64,000 nucleotides of DNA from Rachicladosporium sp. CCFEE 5018. Lineage: Eukaryota; Ascomycota; Dothideomycetes; Cladosporiales; Cladosporiaceae. Numbering within the stretch: the stretch's first letter is position 1; each line of letters begins with the position of its first letter. The stretch is from NCBI GenBank assembly GCA_002077045.2, contig KZ111140.1, positions 2,581,732 through 2,645,731 on the forward strand, written 5' to 3'. The position numbers and the translations under genes were made by a program. Of this stretch, positions 20,754 through 30,325 are shown piece by piece. The notes below the pieces were generated by a model, which was not told the DNA's origin, made no database searches, and saw only the letters and a program-made list of their open reading frames with translations.

Positions 20754-21756
20754 TTACAGTCTGTGGATTTTACCCCTCGAGTATGTAGCAGGTTCCTCCA
20801 CCTCATCGGCCTTGATCGCTTTCTTCTTGCTAAAGTGCACGAGACAGCTTGCAAAAGCATCACCAGCCTTAATCACAGGCTTTGTGTGGCCTTCGATCGC
20901 CTTAATAAGGTTGTTGCTTGACTTCCGGCATCGTAACGATAGTCTCAGGTTTGCTTAGCTCCTGCAAAATAGCAGCATACCTCTCCATACACAACGCCAG
21001 ATCTCGAACCGCATACGCTGCTCGGACGATCTCCTCTGCCTCAATTGCCTTCTCTGATTCGATGACCCTTTGCGCCTCACACGCCTTTGATTTCCGAGCA
21101 GCGTTCTCCATCTCCAGCTTCCAAGCCACAGCTTGCGCCTCATCCGCAGAATTGATCAACGAGTCATGATTTGCACGATCTCATCGTCTCTGCTCACACC
21201 TCCGTCGCGTCTCTGTATCTCTGAGACGCTGCAGTTCGACCGAGATCGAAGATCCTTGAGCTTCGAGTCTCTCTCGAGCAGCCTCATACAGGAACAGTAC
21301 ATTTCGAGCATCTTCCCATAGATCCCTCGAAGGACTCGAGCCTGGGTGGAACGAGCTCTCTAGATGGATCATCGCCTTCTCGACGCTGGCAGGCATTGTA
21401 GACTTCGCCTTCCGCTTCACAATTTCTGTGGATCAGAGGTGTTGTGTCGAGACGTCAATCCCTTTCACGGTGCCGCGACGCTCTCAGACAGCGTGATTAA
21501 TGTCCGCGCTGCAGGACGTGATCATTGTATAGTTCTGCAGGATGGTTCTGAGGCGAGCTTTGATCTTGTCGGCGTTCGTTGGAGCGTAGCAGTCATTATA
21601 CGCTGCGGAGAAGACCTCCTCGAGTCGAGCGTTCGTGACGAGTAGACATGTAGGAAACCGGTCTGCGATGCGTCGCTCGAGGACTAGGATGCAGTGGTCG
21701 TTGTCTCCTTGTAACAGCTCGAGACGAGGAGGTGCGATGAGTGTATTGGTCGCCAT
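20754..21756 (-). pseudogene. Helical orphan protein, pseudogene (copy A)
   Basis: Comparison with copy B lets one frame be followed from ATG 21756 (MATNTLIAPPRLELL) to TAA 20754, ancestrally 333 codons. Copy A has two nonsense codons (TGA after INHAV where copy B reads GGG; TGA after CEQRR where copy B reads CGA) and an extra base near 20906-20910. The product was rich in Ala, Glu, Lys and Arg, probably a coiled coil, with no recognised domain. Copy B carries different lesions at other places. Confidence 0.6.
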
Positions 21757-22753
21757 ATCGAGAATGGAGAGTTGACGAGATGGAAAATGAGTAATGTTGG
21801 GATTTGGCTTGAGTGCAGAATAATACGTTCGACGCTATCGTGTTAGAGGTTTTTTGGTAGTAGTCGGACGAGAGTACGAGTCAACGTCTGTATGAACACA
21901 GACGAGGTAGGAAGAGAACTTGTACCTGCTCCCGTCCAGGTTAATGCCGCATCGAAAGCGCGATACGATGTTCGCGGAATCGCGCTGACCGTCTGCCAAT
22001 CACAAATCGTAGATCATGTGAGGACGCTAACGTGCCCCAGTCTGCAGCGCCATACATTTGACCAGGTGTGCATCGATACCGAAGGCCACAAATCGTCGAT
22101 CACGAGCTCGCCACATTGCGTGCGGACCCAACGCCACTATCCAGTCTTACTAATTACCATTACATGCCATCAGAATAGCCGGCGTAATGCGATCTCAAGT
22201 GTTTCCCGAGATATATGCTCAGAGGAAAAGTGCCTAGTGCCATCGCGATGTCGTCTCGAGCTTGAAGGGTCTCACTAAAACCCAGCTCTCGTACAGGCCT
22301 AGTTTCGAGCACACTGCGACGGCGTGGAAGCAACAGATTGCGGCGCGACGTAAGGTAACATCTCTGGCATTCTGCATCTGACGGTCTTTGCGGTGCCTCG
22401 TCACTCTGCGTGGTAAGCAGAACGTCCACAGGGATTGAGGCACGCCGCTTGATGGCGACCTCGCGAGGATTCTCGTCCAGTCATCTGGCTGACTTGTACA
22501 TTCGAAGATTGTTTCAATTGGTGCGACAACGAGGTTGGACCCCGCCATGAGAACTATGGGCAGGTGGAAAGCGTGCACAGAATGTACCCAAGGCGCTGGA
22601 AGCCTAAGTTGCTCTCATTGGCCAGCCAGATCTCGAAGCTAGCGATTGGGTTCGTGTTCTGTCACCTCAATTGCAATCACGCTCATTGGCTGGGCGCCTT
22701 CGCGACTTGACCTCAGGTCCCTCTCTGCGGGATTCTGTACCAAAGTGTCGAAT
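21757..22753. other. Intergenic, divergent from the pseudogene and the Mmc1-like gene (copy A)
   Basis: About 1 kb with higher divergence from copy B. No supported gene or RNA. Confidence 0.5.
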
Positions 22754-24805
22754 ATGTCCCGCCATACTGGTGCGCTCCGGCGCTTTCTGACGAGCGAGAT
22801 ACACGCCTGTCCCTCATGCACGTTCCAGCGCGCTGCTCGGCGGGCGCTGTATCATAGTGCTGCGGCTGAAAGCACACCTCCGCTGAGCACGTCAAGACGA
22901 AGGGATGAACGATATGGCGTTGTCGGCGCGCAGCGGCGGCGGCACAGCGCATCAAACGCCCGACATAATTCGTCGCTGGTCTCATCGACGGCTGTGAATC
23001 CGCCATCCACGGTACCAAGTGCCTACGAGGAGCTCCACAGTCGACTTGTTGCGCTTCAGGATCCTGCCTCAGGCTTCGCCGATCTGTCGCGGCTGCAGCT
23101 TGCCTTGCGAAGTCTAGAAAGCGACAGTCCGACAGTTCGGGTTGCATTTCTCGGACTCGGTAGTAATGGCGTGGAAGCGGCGCGAAAGCTTGCTAGAGTG
23201 CTATTGGCAGACGCACTGGGCTCGGAGGAGGAATGGGAGAAACAGTTATTGGCTGATGCAGGTGACGGCAGAGGACTGCTACTGCGGTACGGCGACGAGA
23301 TTGATACAGTGTCTGTCACGAAGGACCTCGTACAGATAATAGACATACCTAGCCCTTTCTTGAAGCGGCATGGACTGGAGATCCTGGTCACTGGCTTCAG
23401 TACCGGAGGCTTGGCTGCGGAGGAAAGCGAGGAGCTGGAAAGCCAGCTGCTTGTCCCGAGTCTCACTATACCAAACACATCGCGTGGGCAAGTGGGCTTC
23501 GTTCGGTATCCCGTGCATATGGCTCTACTGGTCGGAGAAGGTGTCGAAGGTGCTGTGGAAGCAGCGCGCATACTCGAGCTCGAGCTTGATGCAGCACTTG
23601 TCGGTGCAGCGTTGGACCTGCCAGTTCGACCAGATGTAGCGAAGGGATCAATCATTTCCACCACAGGCCAGATCGTCGACACCAGTCTCGCAAGCCATGC
23701 ACTTGCTCTCTTCCGCACAAGCAAAGCAAATGGTGCACAATTTAGTCACGAGTGGGAGGCAAGCAACGTCCCCGCAACAGCCTCGTTCATCACCTCGGCC
23801 TCCCTATCATCATCTTCAAGTCCGAAGCCTGCCATAACAGCCACCATCGCCTCCCTCCTCACCTCAACCACAACGGCCATCAACGACGCCGAAACAACCT
23901 CGATCCAGACCGCCGACTTCGCTTCAGTCCCGTCCCCAAAACGCGCTCAACTCCTCTCAGACCTCACTTCCTGGTCCGCTTCCGCCCACAAAGACCTCCA
24001 ACTAAACCTCACAGCCGCCTTCGCCTCCCCGACCTGGCGCCGCACAGCCTGGTTTCGGCTCCTCTGGCGCATAGACGACGTCTCGCAAGTCTCCACGCAC
24101 CTTCTGCAGCATGCCTGGCTCCGAGAAGCCGAGCTCGAACTCGCTTGTTTGAGTGGTAAGCTTCTTTCAGGAGGATTAGCTACGCCAGCAACACTGCGGG
24201 AGCCGGAGTTCCAGGCGCTGGTGCCGGAGGGTATGCAGGCCGAGCTTGTCACGCACGAGAAAGTGAAAGATCAGGAGGAGAGTGTGGCTGAGTTGATGCA
24301 GTTGCCCACATTGCTGTCGAGGGTGAAGGCACAGAGTGGGCTGAATCCGCTGTTTAATCCGCCTTGGCCGCAGACGATTGCACTTGCTCGTATGCACCTC
24401 ATTCATACTCTGATTCCGCCCTTTCACGCTCGAGCTCAGGCTCTGCTGTTGCAATCCTTGACCACCACAGCTGCTACCTCTGCCCTCGGTGTCTGGCTCG
24501 TCGTCGCCACGTCCGGCGTCGCGGTCTACGAAGCTGGCGCTGTAGCCGCGTTGGGCTTGGTGTGGAGTCTGAGGAGACTGCAGAAGAAGTGGGGGATTGA
24601 GAGGACGAAGTTCGCAGGCGACGTCAGTGACTTTGCAAGAAGGGCGCTGAGTGAGGTCGAAGGACATCTGCGAAAGGTCGTAGAGAGCGGAGGACGAGTG
24701 GAGGTGCAGCAGGCCGAAGTCGAAGGGTGGGCTCGTGCCAGGAAAGCTGTGGAGGATGCGAGACAAGCACTGGCTGAGGTGCAGCAAGGCTCGAGCACGC
24801 CATAG
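22754..24805 (+). CDS. Mitochondrial Mmc1-like (dynamin-like core) protein (copy A, intact)
   Basis: 683 aa starting at the ATG followed by SRHTGALRR. The N-terminus is Arg/Ser-rich without acids, as in a mitochondrial presequence. Around residues 125-165 lies RVAFLGLGSNGVEAARKLARVL, a P-loop-like or nucleotide-binding-like segment. The C-terminal third contains NPLFNPPWPQ, a hydrophobic helical hairpin (ALGVWLVVATSGVAVYEAG) and a long amphipathic tail. This arrangement resembles ascomycete Mmc1-type mitochondrial proteins; the assignment is from memory of the family and is moderate. The gene ends 120 nt from the convergent CYK3 stop. Copy B is frameshifted. Confidence 0.5.
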   Translation: MSRHTGALRRFLTSEIHACPSCTFQRAARRALYHSAAAESTPPLSTSRRRDERYGVVGAQRRRHSASNARHNSSLVSSTAVNPPSTVPSAYEELHSRLVALQDPASGFADLSRLQLALRSLESDSPTVRVAFLGLGSNGVEAARKLARVLLADALGSEEEWEKQLLADAGDGRGLLLRYGDEIDTVSVTKDLVQIIDIPSPFLKRHGLEILVTGFSTGGLAAEESEELESQLLVPSLTIPNTSRGQVGFVRYPVHMALLVGEGVEGAVEAARILELELDAALVGAALDLPVRPDVAKGSIISTTGQIVDTSLASHALALFRTSKANGAQFSHEWEASNVPATASFITSASLSSSSSPKPAITATIASLLTSTTTAINDAETTSIQTADFASVPSPKRAQLLSDLTSWSASAHKDLQLNLTAAFASPTWRRTAWFRLLWRIDDVSQVSTHLLQHAWLREAELELACLSGKLLSGGLATPATLREPEFQALVPEGMQAELVTHEKVKDQEESVAELMQLPTLLSRVKAQSGLNPLFNPPWPQTIALARMHLIHTLIPPFHARAQALLLQSLTTTAATSALGVWLVVATSGVAVYEAGAVAALGLVWSLRRLQKKWGIERTKFAGDVSDFARRALSEVEGHLRKVVESGGRVEVQQAEVEGWARARKAVEDARQALAEVQQGSSTP

Positions 24806-24924
24806 AATTGATGGAGGTGTAAGATAGCGAAAGCGCAAAGACTGTACTACTACATGCTCGCAATACTAATACATCGCCATAATCATACAAAGCTCCCACA
24901 AACCCACCGCTTCCCAAGGCATTA

Positions 24925-26994
24925 TCAGACACATTCCCATTCCGCAAAAACACACCACCGTGCACTCCGATCCGCAAGCACCAACCCCCTCCAAACCCCC
25001 TTCTCACTAACCTTCACCACAGCCTCCCACCCGCTCCCCCAGCCCTCCTCACCCTCCGTCTCAGTCCTTCTCGTGAGCCGCAAGATCTTCTGACTCGGGC
25101 TCTGTAGCGCCAACTTCACGGGCCGTTGCTGCGCGGCAGTCATACCCTCACCAGAGGACGTGGTGGAAGGATTCGACAGTGGGACCGAGGAGGTCGTTGA
25201 GAGCGTGCTCATTGCGCTACCAGGACGGGCAGGGATGGTGGAGGTGTCCGGGTGGCGGATGGGAGCGGACCAGGTGTCCGGGCTAAAGTGCGAGAGGCTG
25301 CTGGGCCATTGCCGGATATGGAAGACGAAAGTGTGGTTTGCGCCTAGGAGTCTGCACTGTGGCTGTGCGATGTAGAGATCTCTTCGCTGCGCATGAGGGG
25401 TCGGATGCCGGACGACAAAGTCATAGGGCGGGTTCTGGGTGCCGCTGTGGGTCAGCGGGAGGGCGAAGGCGAGCGCGTGCGGGTTGTCTTTGATGCTGTG
25501 CATTAGTCCGCGCTTGCCGGCGTAGACGCGGAGTGTGGCTGTGCTTCCGGCTGTGGATGGGATGAGGGCTTTGATCTTGACGAGCTTGCGGGTGCCGGTC
25601 CAGCATGGCTGGGTCAGAGCGGGAGTGATGGTGAGCTCGGGAGAGTCGTAGATGTCGCCTTCGGGATCTTGAGCCAGCGTGCGAGAGGACACTTCGGCTA
25701 CGAGCTCGGTATCTGCGTGGACGTGGCAGGCAAAGTGCGCCATTTCGAGGTTCTCGAGGTGGAGGGCGGAGGTGGAGAAGTCTGTTAGCTCGACAGAGTG
25801 CCGGAAGTAGGCCGGGCCTGCGCAGGGGAGTGCGAGGAGGACATCGGGCTCGATGGCAGGGACGATGTGTTGCTGAGCCGGGACTGCAGGGATGTGGGTG
25901 TAGCAGATCTCGGAGGGCCGGGCAAGGAAATACCAGGGCTCGGCGACCTGGGCGGAGGCGCTACTGTAAAGAGCACGCTTGGGGTTTGTGGGGCTAGCTA
26001 GCGCGCAGTCGAGAATGCGCCATTCTCCATCAACGATCACCGCATTCCAGTAGTGGTTTGACTGGGCCAGGTCGTCGAGGGTGATGGTCTCGCCTGGAGA
26101 TTTGAGATAGCCCTGGACGACTTCGGCGTGCAATCCGACAGCATTGCACATGTCGCGGACGAGCATGGCGATCTCGTTACTGCAGCCACGCTTCGTCTGT
26201 ACCACTCGTCGTGAGTCGGAGTGACCTTCGTAGTCTTCTTCCCAAGTAATGCGCTCAGCAACCCAAGTGAAAATGGCCCGAAGTCGGGCAACATCACTGC
26301 GGTGTGGTCGGCAGACATAGCTCTGCGCGAGCGCGGCAGCGTTGATCATTGGTGGAATGCTGTTGATGAAGCGGACACTCTTGTCGACAAGCGCCAGGTT
26401 GGGAAGCTGGAAGTCTGTCGGCTCGTGCACCGGCATGCCATCGAGACCTTCATCGCCCTCTGCCATCTCGTGAAGCTGCTCGATTGGACTCAACACAGAA
26501 AGTGCGAGTATCTCACATCTCTCTGCACGCTCCTCGCGCTCTCTTCGGCTGAGCGTGTTGGAGCGATTGACATCGCGGCGCACTTGCATCCACTCGCCAC
26601 CTCCCATGCCCATGTCTCGAGCAGCGCCACCAGCAGCAGACTGCGGTCGTGAAGCAAGGCCACCTGCAATGCCAGTCGGCCCGCTGCCGTTCAACAGGCT
26701 CTTCGTTGGACTACCAGCGCGGCTGCCTGGACGGCTGCCATTTGCGCTACCGATCGTCGACCCCGCGTTGGCAGCGCCAGTCTTCGCGGTAGTCTTGGCA
26801 GACTCGATCATCTTCTTGAAGAACCCACTTTTCTTCGACTTGGGTGCACTGCTGAGACCGCCTAGTATACCTGCGGACTCCATCGGGTCCTTCGTCCAGT
26901 CGGCGCGTGGTGTCGGCAGCGGCCCATCTGCAGAAGCATGGCTTTCGTGGTAGCTTGGGCCCGAGCCTCCCGACGCCGAGCTCGCAGCCACGCT
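24925..26994 (-). CDS. Cytokinesis protein Cyk3, C-terminal part (copy A, cut by gap)
   Basis: 690 codons of the C-terminal half of Cyk3 are present; the N-terminal 676 codons (by comparison with copy B) would lie in or beyond the N gap. It contains the transglutaminase-like domain with R-G-C-S-N-E-I-A at 26169-26192 and the HYWNAVIVDGEWRILD segment with the His and Asp of the fold, followed by a beta-rich C-terminal region. The Cys in R-G-C is replaced by Ser in copy B. Cyk3 acts at the division site in septum formation with Hof1 and Inn1 partners (family knowledge). Confidence 0.88.
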   Translation of the reverse strand, partial: SVAASSASGGSGPSYHESHASADGPLPTPRADWTKDPMESAGILGGLSSAPKSKKSGFFKKMIESAKTTAKTGAANAGSTIGSANGSRPGSRAGSPTKSLLNGSGPTGIAGGLASRPQSAAGGAARDMGMGGGEWMQVRRDVNRSNTLSRREREERAERCEILALSVLSPIEQLHEMAEGDEGLDGMPVHEPTDFQLPNLALVDKSVRFINSIPPMINAAALAQSYVCRPHRSDVARLRAIFTWVAERITWEEDYEGHSDSRRVVQTKRGCSNEIAMLVRDMCNAVGLHAEVVQGYLKSPGETITLDDLAQSNHYWNAVIVDGEWRILDCALASPTNPKRALYSSASAQVAEPWYFLARPSEICYTHIPAVPAQQHIVPAIEPDVLLALPCAGPAYFRHSVELTDFSTSALHLENLEMAHFACHVHADTELVAEVSSRTLAQDPEGDIYDSPELTITPALTQPCWTGTRKLVKIKALIPSTAGSTATLRVYAGKRGLMHSIKDNPHALAFALPLTHSGTQNPPYDFVVRHPTPHAQRRDLYIAQPQCRLLGANHTFVFHIRQWPSSLSHFSPDTWSAPIRHPDTSTIPARPGSAMSTLSTTSSVPLSNPSTTSSGEGMTAAQQRPVKLALQSPSQKILRLTRRTETEGEEGWGSGWEAVVKVSEKGVWRGLVLADRSARWCVFAEWECV

Positions 26995-27094
26995 NNNNNN
27001 NNNNNNNNNNNNNNNNNNNNNNNNNNNNNNNNNNNNNNNNNNNNNNNNNNNNNNNNNNNNNNNNNNNNNNNNNNNNNNNNNNNNNNNNNNNNNN
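26995..27094. other. Assembly gap, exactly 100 N
   Basis: The run of N has the conventional length used for gaps of unknown size. It interrupts CYK3 on the left and the ABC transporter on the right, so at least about 2 kb of CYK3 and roughly half of an ABC gene (2 kb or more) are missing if the join is real. Confidence 0.98.
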
Positions 27095-27141
27095 AAGACC
27101 TGCATCTTTACATAGCTGCACACAATAGCTGACACGTCGCA

Positions 27142-29580
27142 GCGTCCGGTTACCTCATACAGTGGCAATCAGAACAAGTGTGGCTGAGATGGATATTCTA
27201 CTTGAACGCGCTCGGTCTCGGCTTCGCCGCACTCATGGCAAACGAGTTTGGACGCATCGATCTGACTTGCGAGGGCGCTAGTCTCATCCCATATGGCCCT
27301 GGCTACACAGATATCAATCACCAGGTCTGCACGTTGGCCGGTAGTGTAGCTGGCAACGCTCAGGTCTCGGGCAGAGACTACATCCAGCAAGGCTTTAGAT
27401 ATACTGTGGGCGAGCTCTGGAGAGATTGGGGGATCATAGTCGTACTGATTATTGGCTTCCTGACAGCCAATGTCTTTTTGGGGGAGTACGTCAAGTGGGG
27501 CGCCGGCGGGAAGACCATCACATTCTTTGCCAAAGAGGACAAAGAACGCAACAAGCTCAACGCTGCGTTGCAAGAAAAGAGGAGCAACCGGAAACGTGGC
27601 GAAGACAATGATGCTGGGCTGTCAGTCGAGTCGAAGGCTGTGCTCACATGGGAGAACCTATGTTACGACGTCCCCGTACCTTCTGGACAGCTCCGCCTGC
27701 TGAAGGACATCTTTGGTTACGTCAAGCCTGGCCAGCTGACTGCCCTCATGGGTGCTTCCGGAGCCGGCAAGACCACACTGCTGGACGTCTTGGCTTCGCG
27801 GAAGAATATCGGGGTTATCCATGGCGATCGTCTGGTCGATGGTCTGCCGCCTGGCATGGACTTCCAGCGCGGTACCAGCTACGCCGAGCAGTTAGATGTG
27901 CACGAAGCAACCCAGACCGTCCGAGAAGCTCTCCGTTTCTCGGCCGATTTGAGGCAGCCTTACGAAACACCGCAGTCGGAGAAGTACCAATATGTGGAAG
28001 AGATCATCGCACTGCTGGAGATGGAAGACATCGCAGATGCTATCATCGGCGATCCTGACGCTGGTCTGGCCGTGGAACAACGCAAACGCGTCACCATTGG
28101 TGTCGAGCTCGCTGCGAAGCCGGAGCTTCTCTTATTTCTGGACGAGCCCACTTCCGGCCTCGACTCACAGTCGGCTTTCAACATTGTCCGATTCCTTCGA
28201 AAGCTTGCTGCGGCTGGCCAAGCTATTCTATGTACCATCCATCAGCCCAATGCGTCACTCTTCGAGAACTTCGATCGGCTGCTGCTTCTTCAGAAGGGCG
28301 GTGAGACCGTATACTTTGGCGACATCGGCAAAGATGCTCAAGTATTGATACAGTACTTCCGAAGTCACGGTGCCGAGTGTCCGCCAGCCGCCAATCCTGC
28401 AGAGTGGATGCTTGACGCAATTGGTGCTGGCATCCAACCTCGCATTGGCGACAAAGATTGGGGTGAGATCTGGCAAGACTCAGAGGAGCTCGCCGCCACT
28501 AAAGAGGAGATCATACGCATCAAAGCTGTTCGTGGTGAAGAGGTCAGCGCAGCACCCAAGAAGGAGCCCAAGGAATACGCGACACCGCTCTGGCATCAAA
28601 TCAAGATCGTCAACTGGCGGCAACAAAAGGCTTTCTGGCGATCGCCCAACTATGGCTTCACCCGCTTTTTCAACCATGTGATCATCGCTTTGCTCACTGG
28701 ACTGATGTTCACGCAACTCGACAACTCGAGATCATCACTTCAATACCGGATCTTCGTCATATTCCAGGTGACTGTGTTGCCTGCTTTAATTCTGGCGCAA
28801 GTGGAGCCCAAATATGATCTCTCCCGTCTGATCTACTATCGTGAAGCAGCCTCGAAGACTTACCGTCAGCTACCTTTCGCCCTATCGATGGTTCTGGGTG
28901 AGATGCCTTACTCCTTGGTCTGTGCAGTGGGATTCTTCCTGCCTCTCTACTACATTCCTGGCTTCAACTCCGCACCTTCGAGAGCTGGCTACAACTTCTT
29001 CGTGGTTCTTGTCACGGAGGTCTTCGCTGTCACCCTTGCCCAGATGGTCTCTGCACTTACGCCAAGCACATTCATCGCCATGCTTCTCAATCCGCCGATC
29101 ATTATCGTCTTCGCACTGTTCTGCGGTGTGGCTGTACCCAAGCCGCAGATTCCCGGATTCTGGCGAGCCTGGCTCTATCAACTCGACCCGTTCACTCGTC
29201 TGATCAGCGGTAAGTTCGATCGAGATCTTACTTGTGCTTCGAGGCTAATGATCAATATAGGACTTGTCTCCACCGAGCTGCACCAGCTGCCCGTAACATG
29301 CACACAGGCGGAGCTCAATACTTTCACAGCACCTACCGGACAGAGCTGCGGTGATTATATGCAGAACTTCTTCGCTTCCGGTGGCGCAGGCTACATCGTC
29401 AACAATGCCACGTCGGCGTGCGAGTACTGCGCCTACAAGGTCGGCGATCAATTCTATGAACCCATCGGCATCTCATTCGACACTTGCTGGAGGGACGTTG
29501 GAATCTTGATCGCTTTCATTGGAAGCAATCTGTTCTTCCTGTTCTTGGGAAGTCGGTACTTGAACTTCAATAGAAGGTAG
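27142..29580 (+). CDS. PDR-type ABC transporter, C-terminal half and linker (copy B, cut by gap)
   Basis: The first exon visible starts at about 27142 after a cgcag acceptor with branch gctgac; the reading frame upstream is closed by TGA 27130-27132, as expected in an intron. Order of parts: end of TMD1 (SGYLIQW...RWIFYLNALG, MANEF), second NBD with Walker A GASGAGKTTLL near 27750, signature VEQRKRVTIG near 28070, Walker B LLFLDEPTSGLD near 28130, then TMD2 and the ending SRYLNFNRR. The second intron is 29210-29260, 51 nt and free of stops, as in copy A. The signature is the degenerate form normal for PDR NBD2. The N-terminal half lies in the gap. Confidence 0.95.
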   Translation, partial: ASGYLIQWQSEQVWLRWIFYLNALGLGFAALMANEFGRIDLTCEGASLIPYGPGYTDINHQVCTLAGSVAGNAQVSGRDYIQQGFRYTVGELWRDWGIIVVLIIGFLTANVFLGEYVKWGAGGKTITFFAKEDKERNKLNAALQEKRSNRKRGEDNDAGLSVESKAVLTWENLCYDVPVPSGQLRLLKDIFGYVKPGQLTALMGASGAGKTTLLDVLASRKNIGVIHGDRLVDGLPPGMDFQRGTSYAEQLDVHEATQTVREALRFSADLRQPYETPQSEKYQYVEEIIALLEMEDIADAIIGDPDAGLAVEQRKRVTIGVELAAKPELLLFLDEPTSGLDSQSAFNIVRFLRKLAAAGQAILCTIHQPNASLFENFDRLLLLQKGGETVYFGDIGKDAQVLIQYFRSHGAECPPAANPAEWMLDAIGAGIQPRIGDKDWGEIWQDSEELAATKEEIIRIKAVRGEEVSAAPKKEPKEYATPLWHQIKIVNWRQQKAFWRSPNYGFTRFFNHVIIALLTGLMFTQLDNSRSSLQYRIFVIFQVTVLPALILAQVEPKYDLSRLIYYREAASKTYRQLPFALSMVLGEMPYSLVCAVGFFLPLYYIPGFNSAPSRAGYNFFVVLVTEVFAVTLAQMVSALTPSTFIAMLLNPPIIIVFALFCGVAVPKPQIPGFWRAWLYQLDPFTRLISGKFDRDLTCASRLMINIGLVSTELHQLPVTCTQAELNTFTAPTGQSCGDYMQNFFASGGAGYIVNNATSACEYCAYKVGDQFYEPIGISFDTCWRDVGILIAFIGSNLFFLFLGSRYLNFNRR

Positions 29581-30325
29581 TGCAGAAGTACGACGTTTGT
29601 ACATAGACAGAGACTGCTTCCATCTTCAAACGACACGACCCGTGCCAACGTCTCAATGCTCGTTATTCGCACTCCAAGATACATGCGATATATATGCTTC
29701 GACGTCACTGGCCTTTTCTCTCGTTTGAGTAAAGGCATGAGCCAATTACGGCAGCAAACCAATGAACAGTTGGGTACCCGTCATACCGTATGGCGTATCA
29801 TGTAGCACTAGCAAGGGGAAGTCTCTAACATCGATCGCAAGTCAGCTACATCGTACACTCCATCTTCCGCCCGGATTTGACATTTTGAAGCAAGAACGTC
29901 TCACACGATCACACAACGTGCTCCCCAACCCTATGAAGCGTTTGAAAATGGGTGGACGTCCACTGCCATTCTTCCACGAAGATGACTAGTGATCTCTCAC
30001 TGTCTCGGCCAGCTACTCCAGAGTTCAATCACGCAATCGACCAAACGGGCAGGCTCTATTCAGTACTGACGGTGTGCAGCCAATGGCTGTACAGCTACAT
30101 CTTCGAATGGCCCCATTGTCATAGCACATCCTCGAAACTCATTCATTGCCGTGATTGCTGTCCTTTCCAACAAGCGTAATGGCCATGGCGGAACATTGCC
30201 GGCATACTTATCCTCCGGCAGTGGGTCCGGTGGAGAGTGCTTGGGCATCTTGAGGTAATCATTTCTGTACCTCCCAAGTGCTGTTCGATTTATCTTGTCT
30301 ACGCTCGTCCTGCAGCTCAAGAAGA
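29581..30325. other. Intergenic, ABC to MFS (copy B)
   Basis: Close match to 1207-1950 with scattered substitutions; nothing coding is supported. Confidence 0.6.

Larger units (their letters stand above)
1..26994. repeat. Segmental duplication, copy A
   Basis: This stretch matches 28375-54942 collinearly and in the same orientation, gene for gene. Base 34 corresponds to 28408 and base 26994 to 54942; the change in offset reflects many small indels and one 522-nt deletion in copy B. The first 180 nt show 6 mismatches by hand count. The copy is open at the left window edge and stops exactly at the N gap inside CYK3. It could be a true tandem duplication, or one haplotype or homeolog placed next to the other during scaffolding. 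Confidence 0.95.

Noticed and set aside
26747..27132. Open frames running through the N gap
   Set aside because: Artefacts of N counted as coding; they join two different genes.
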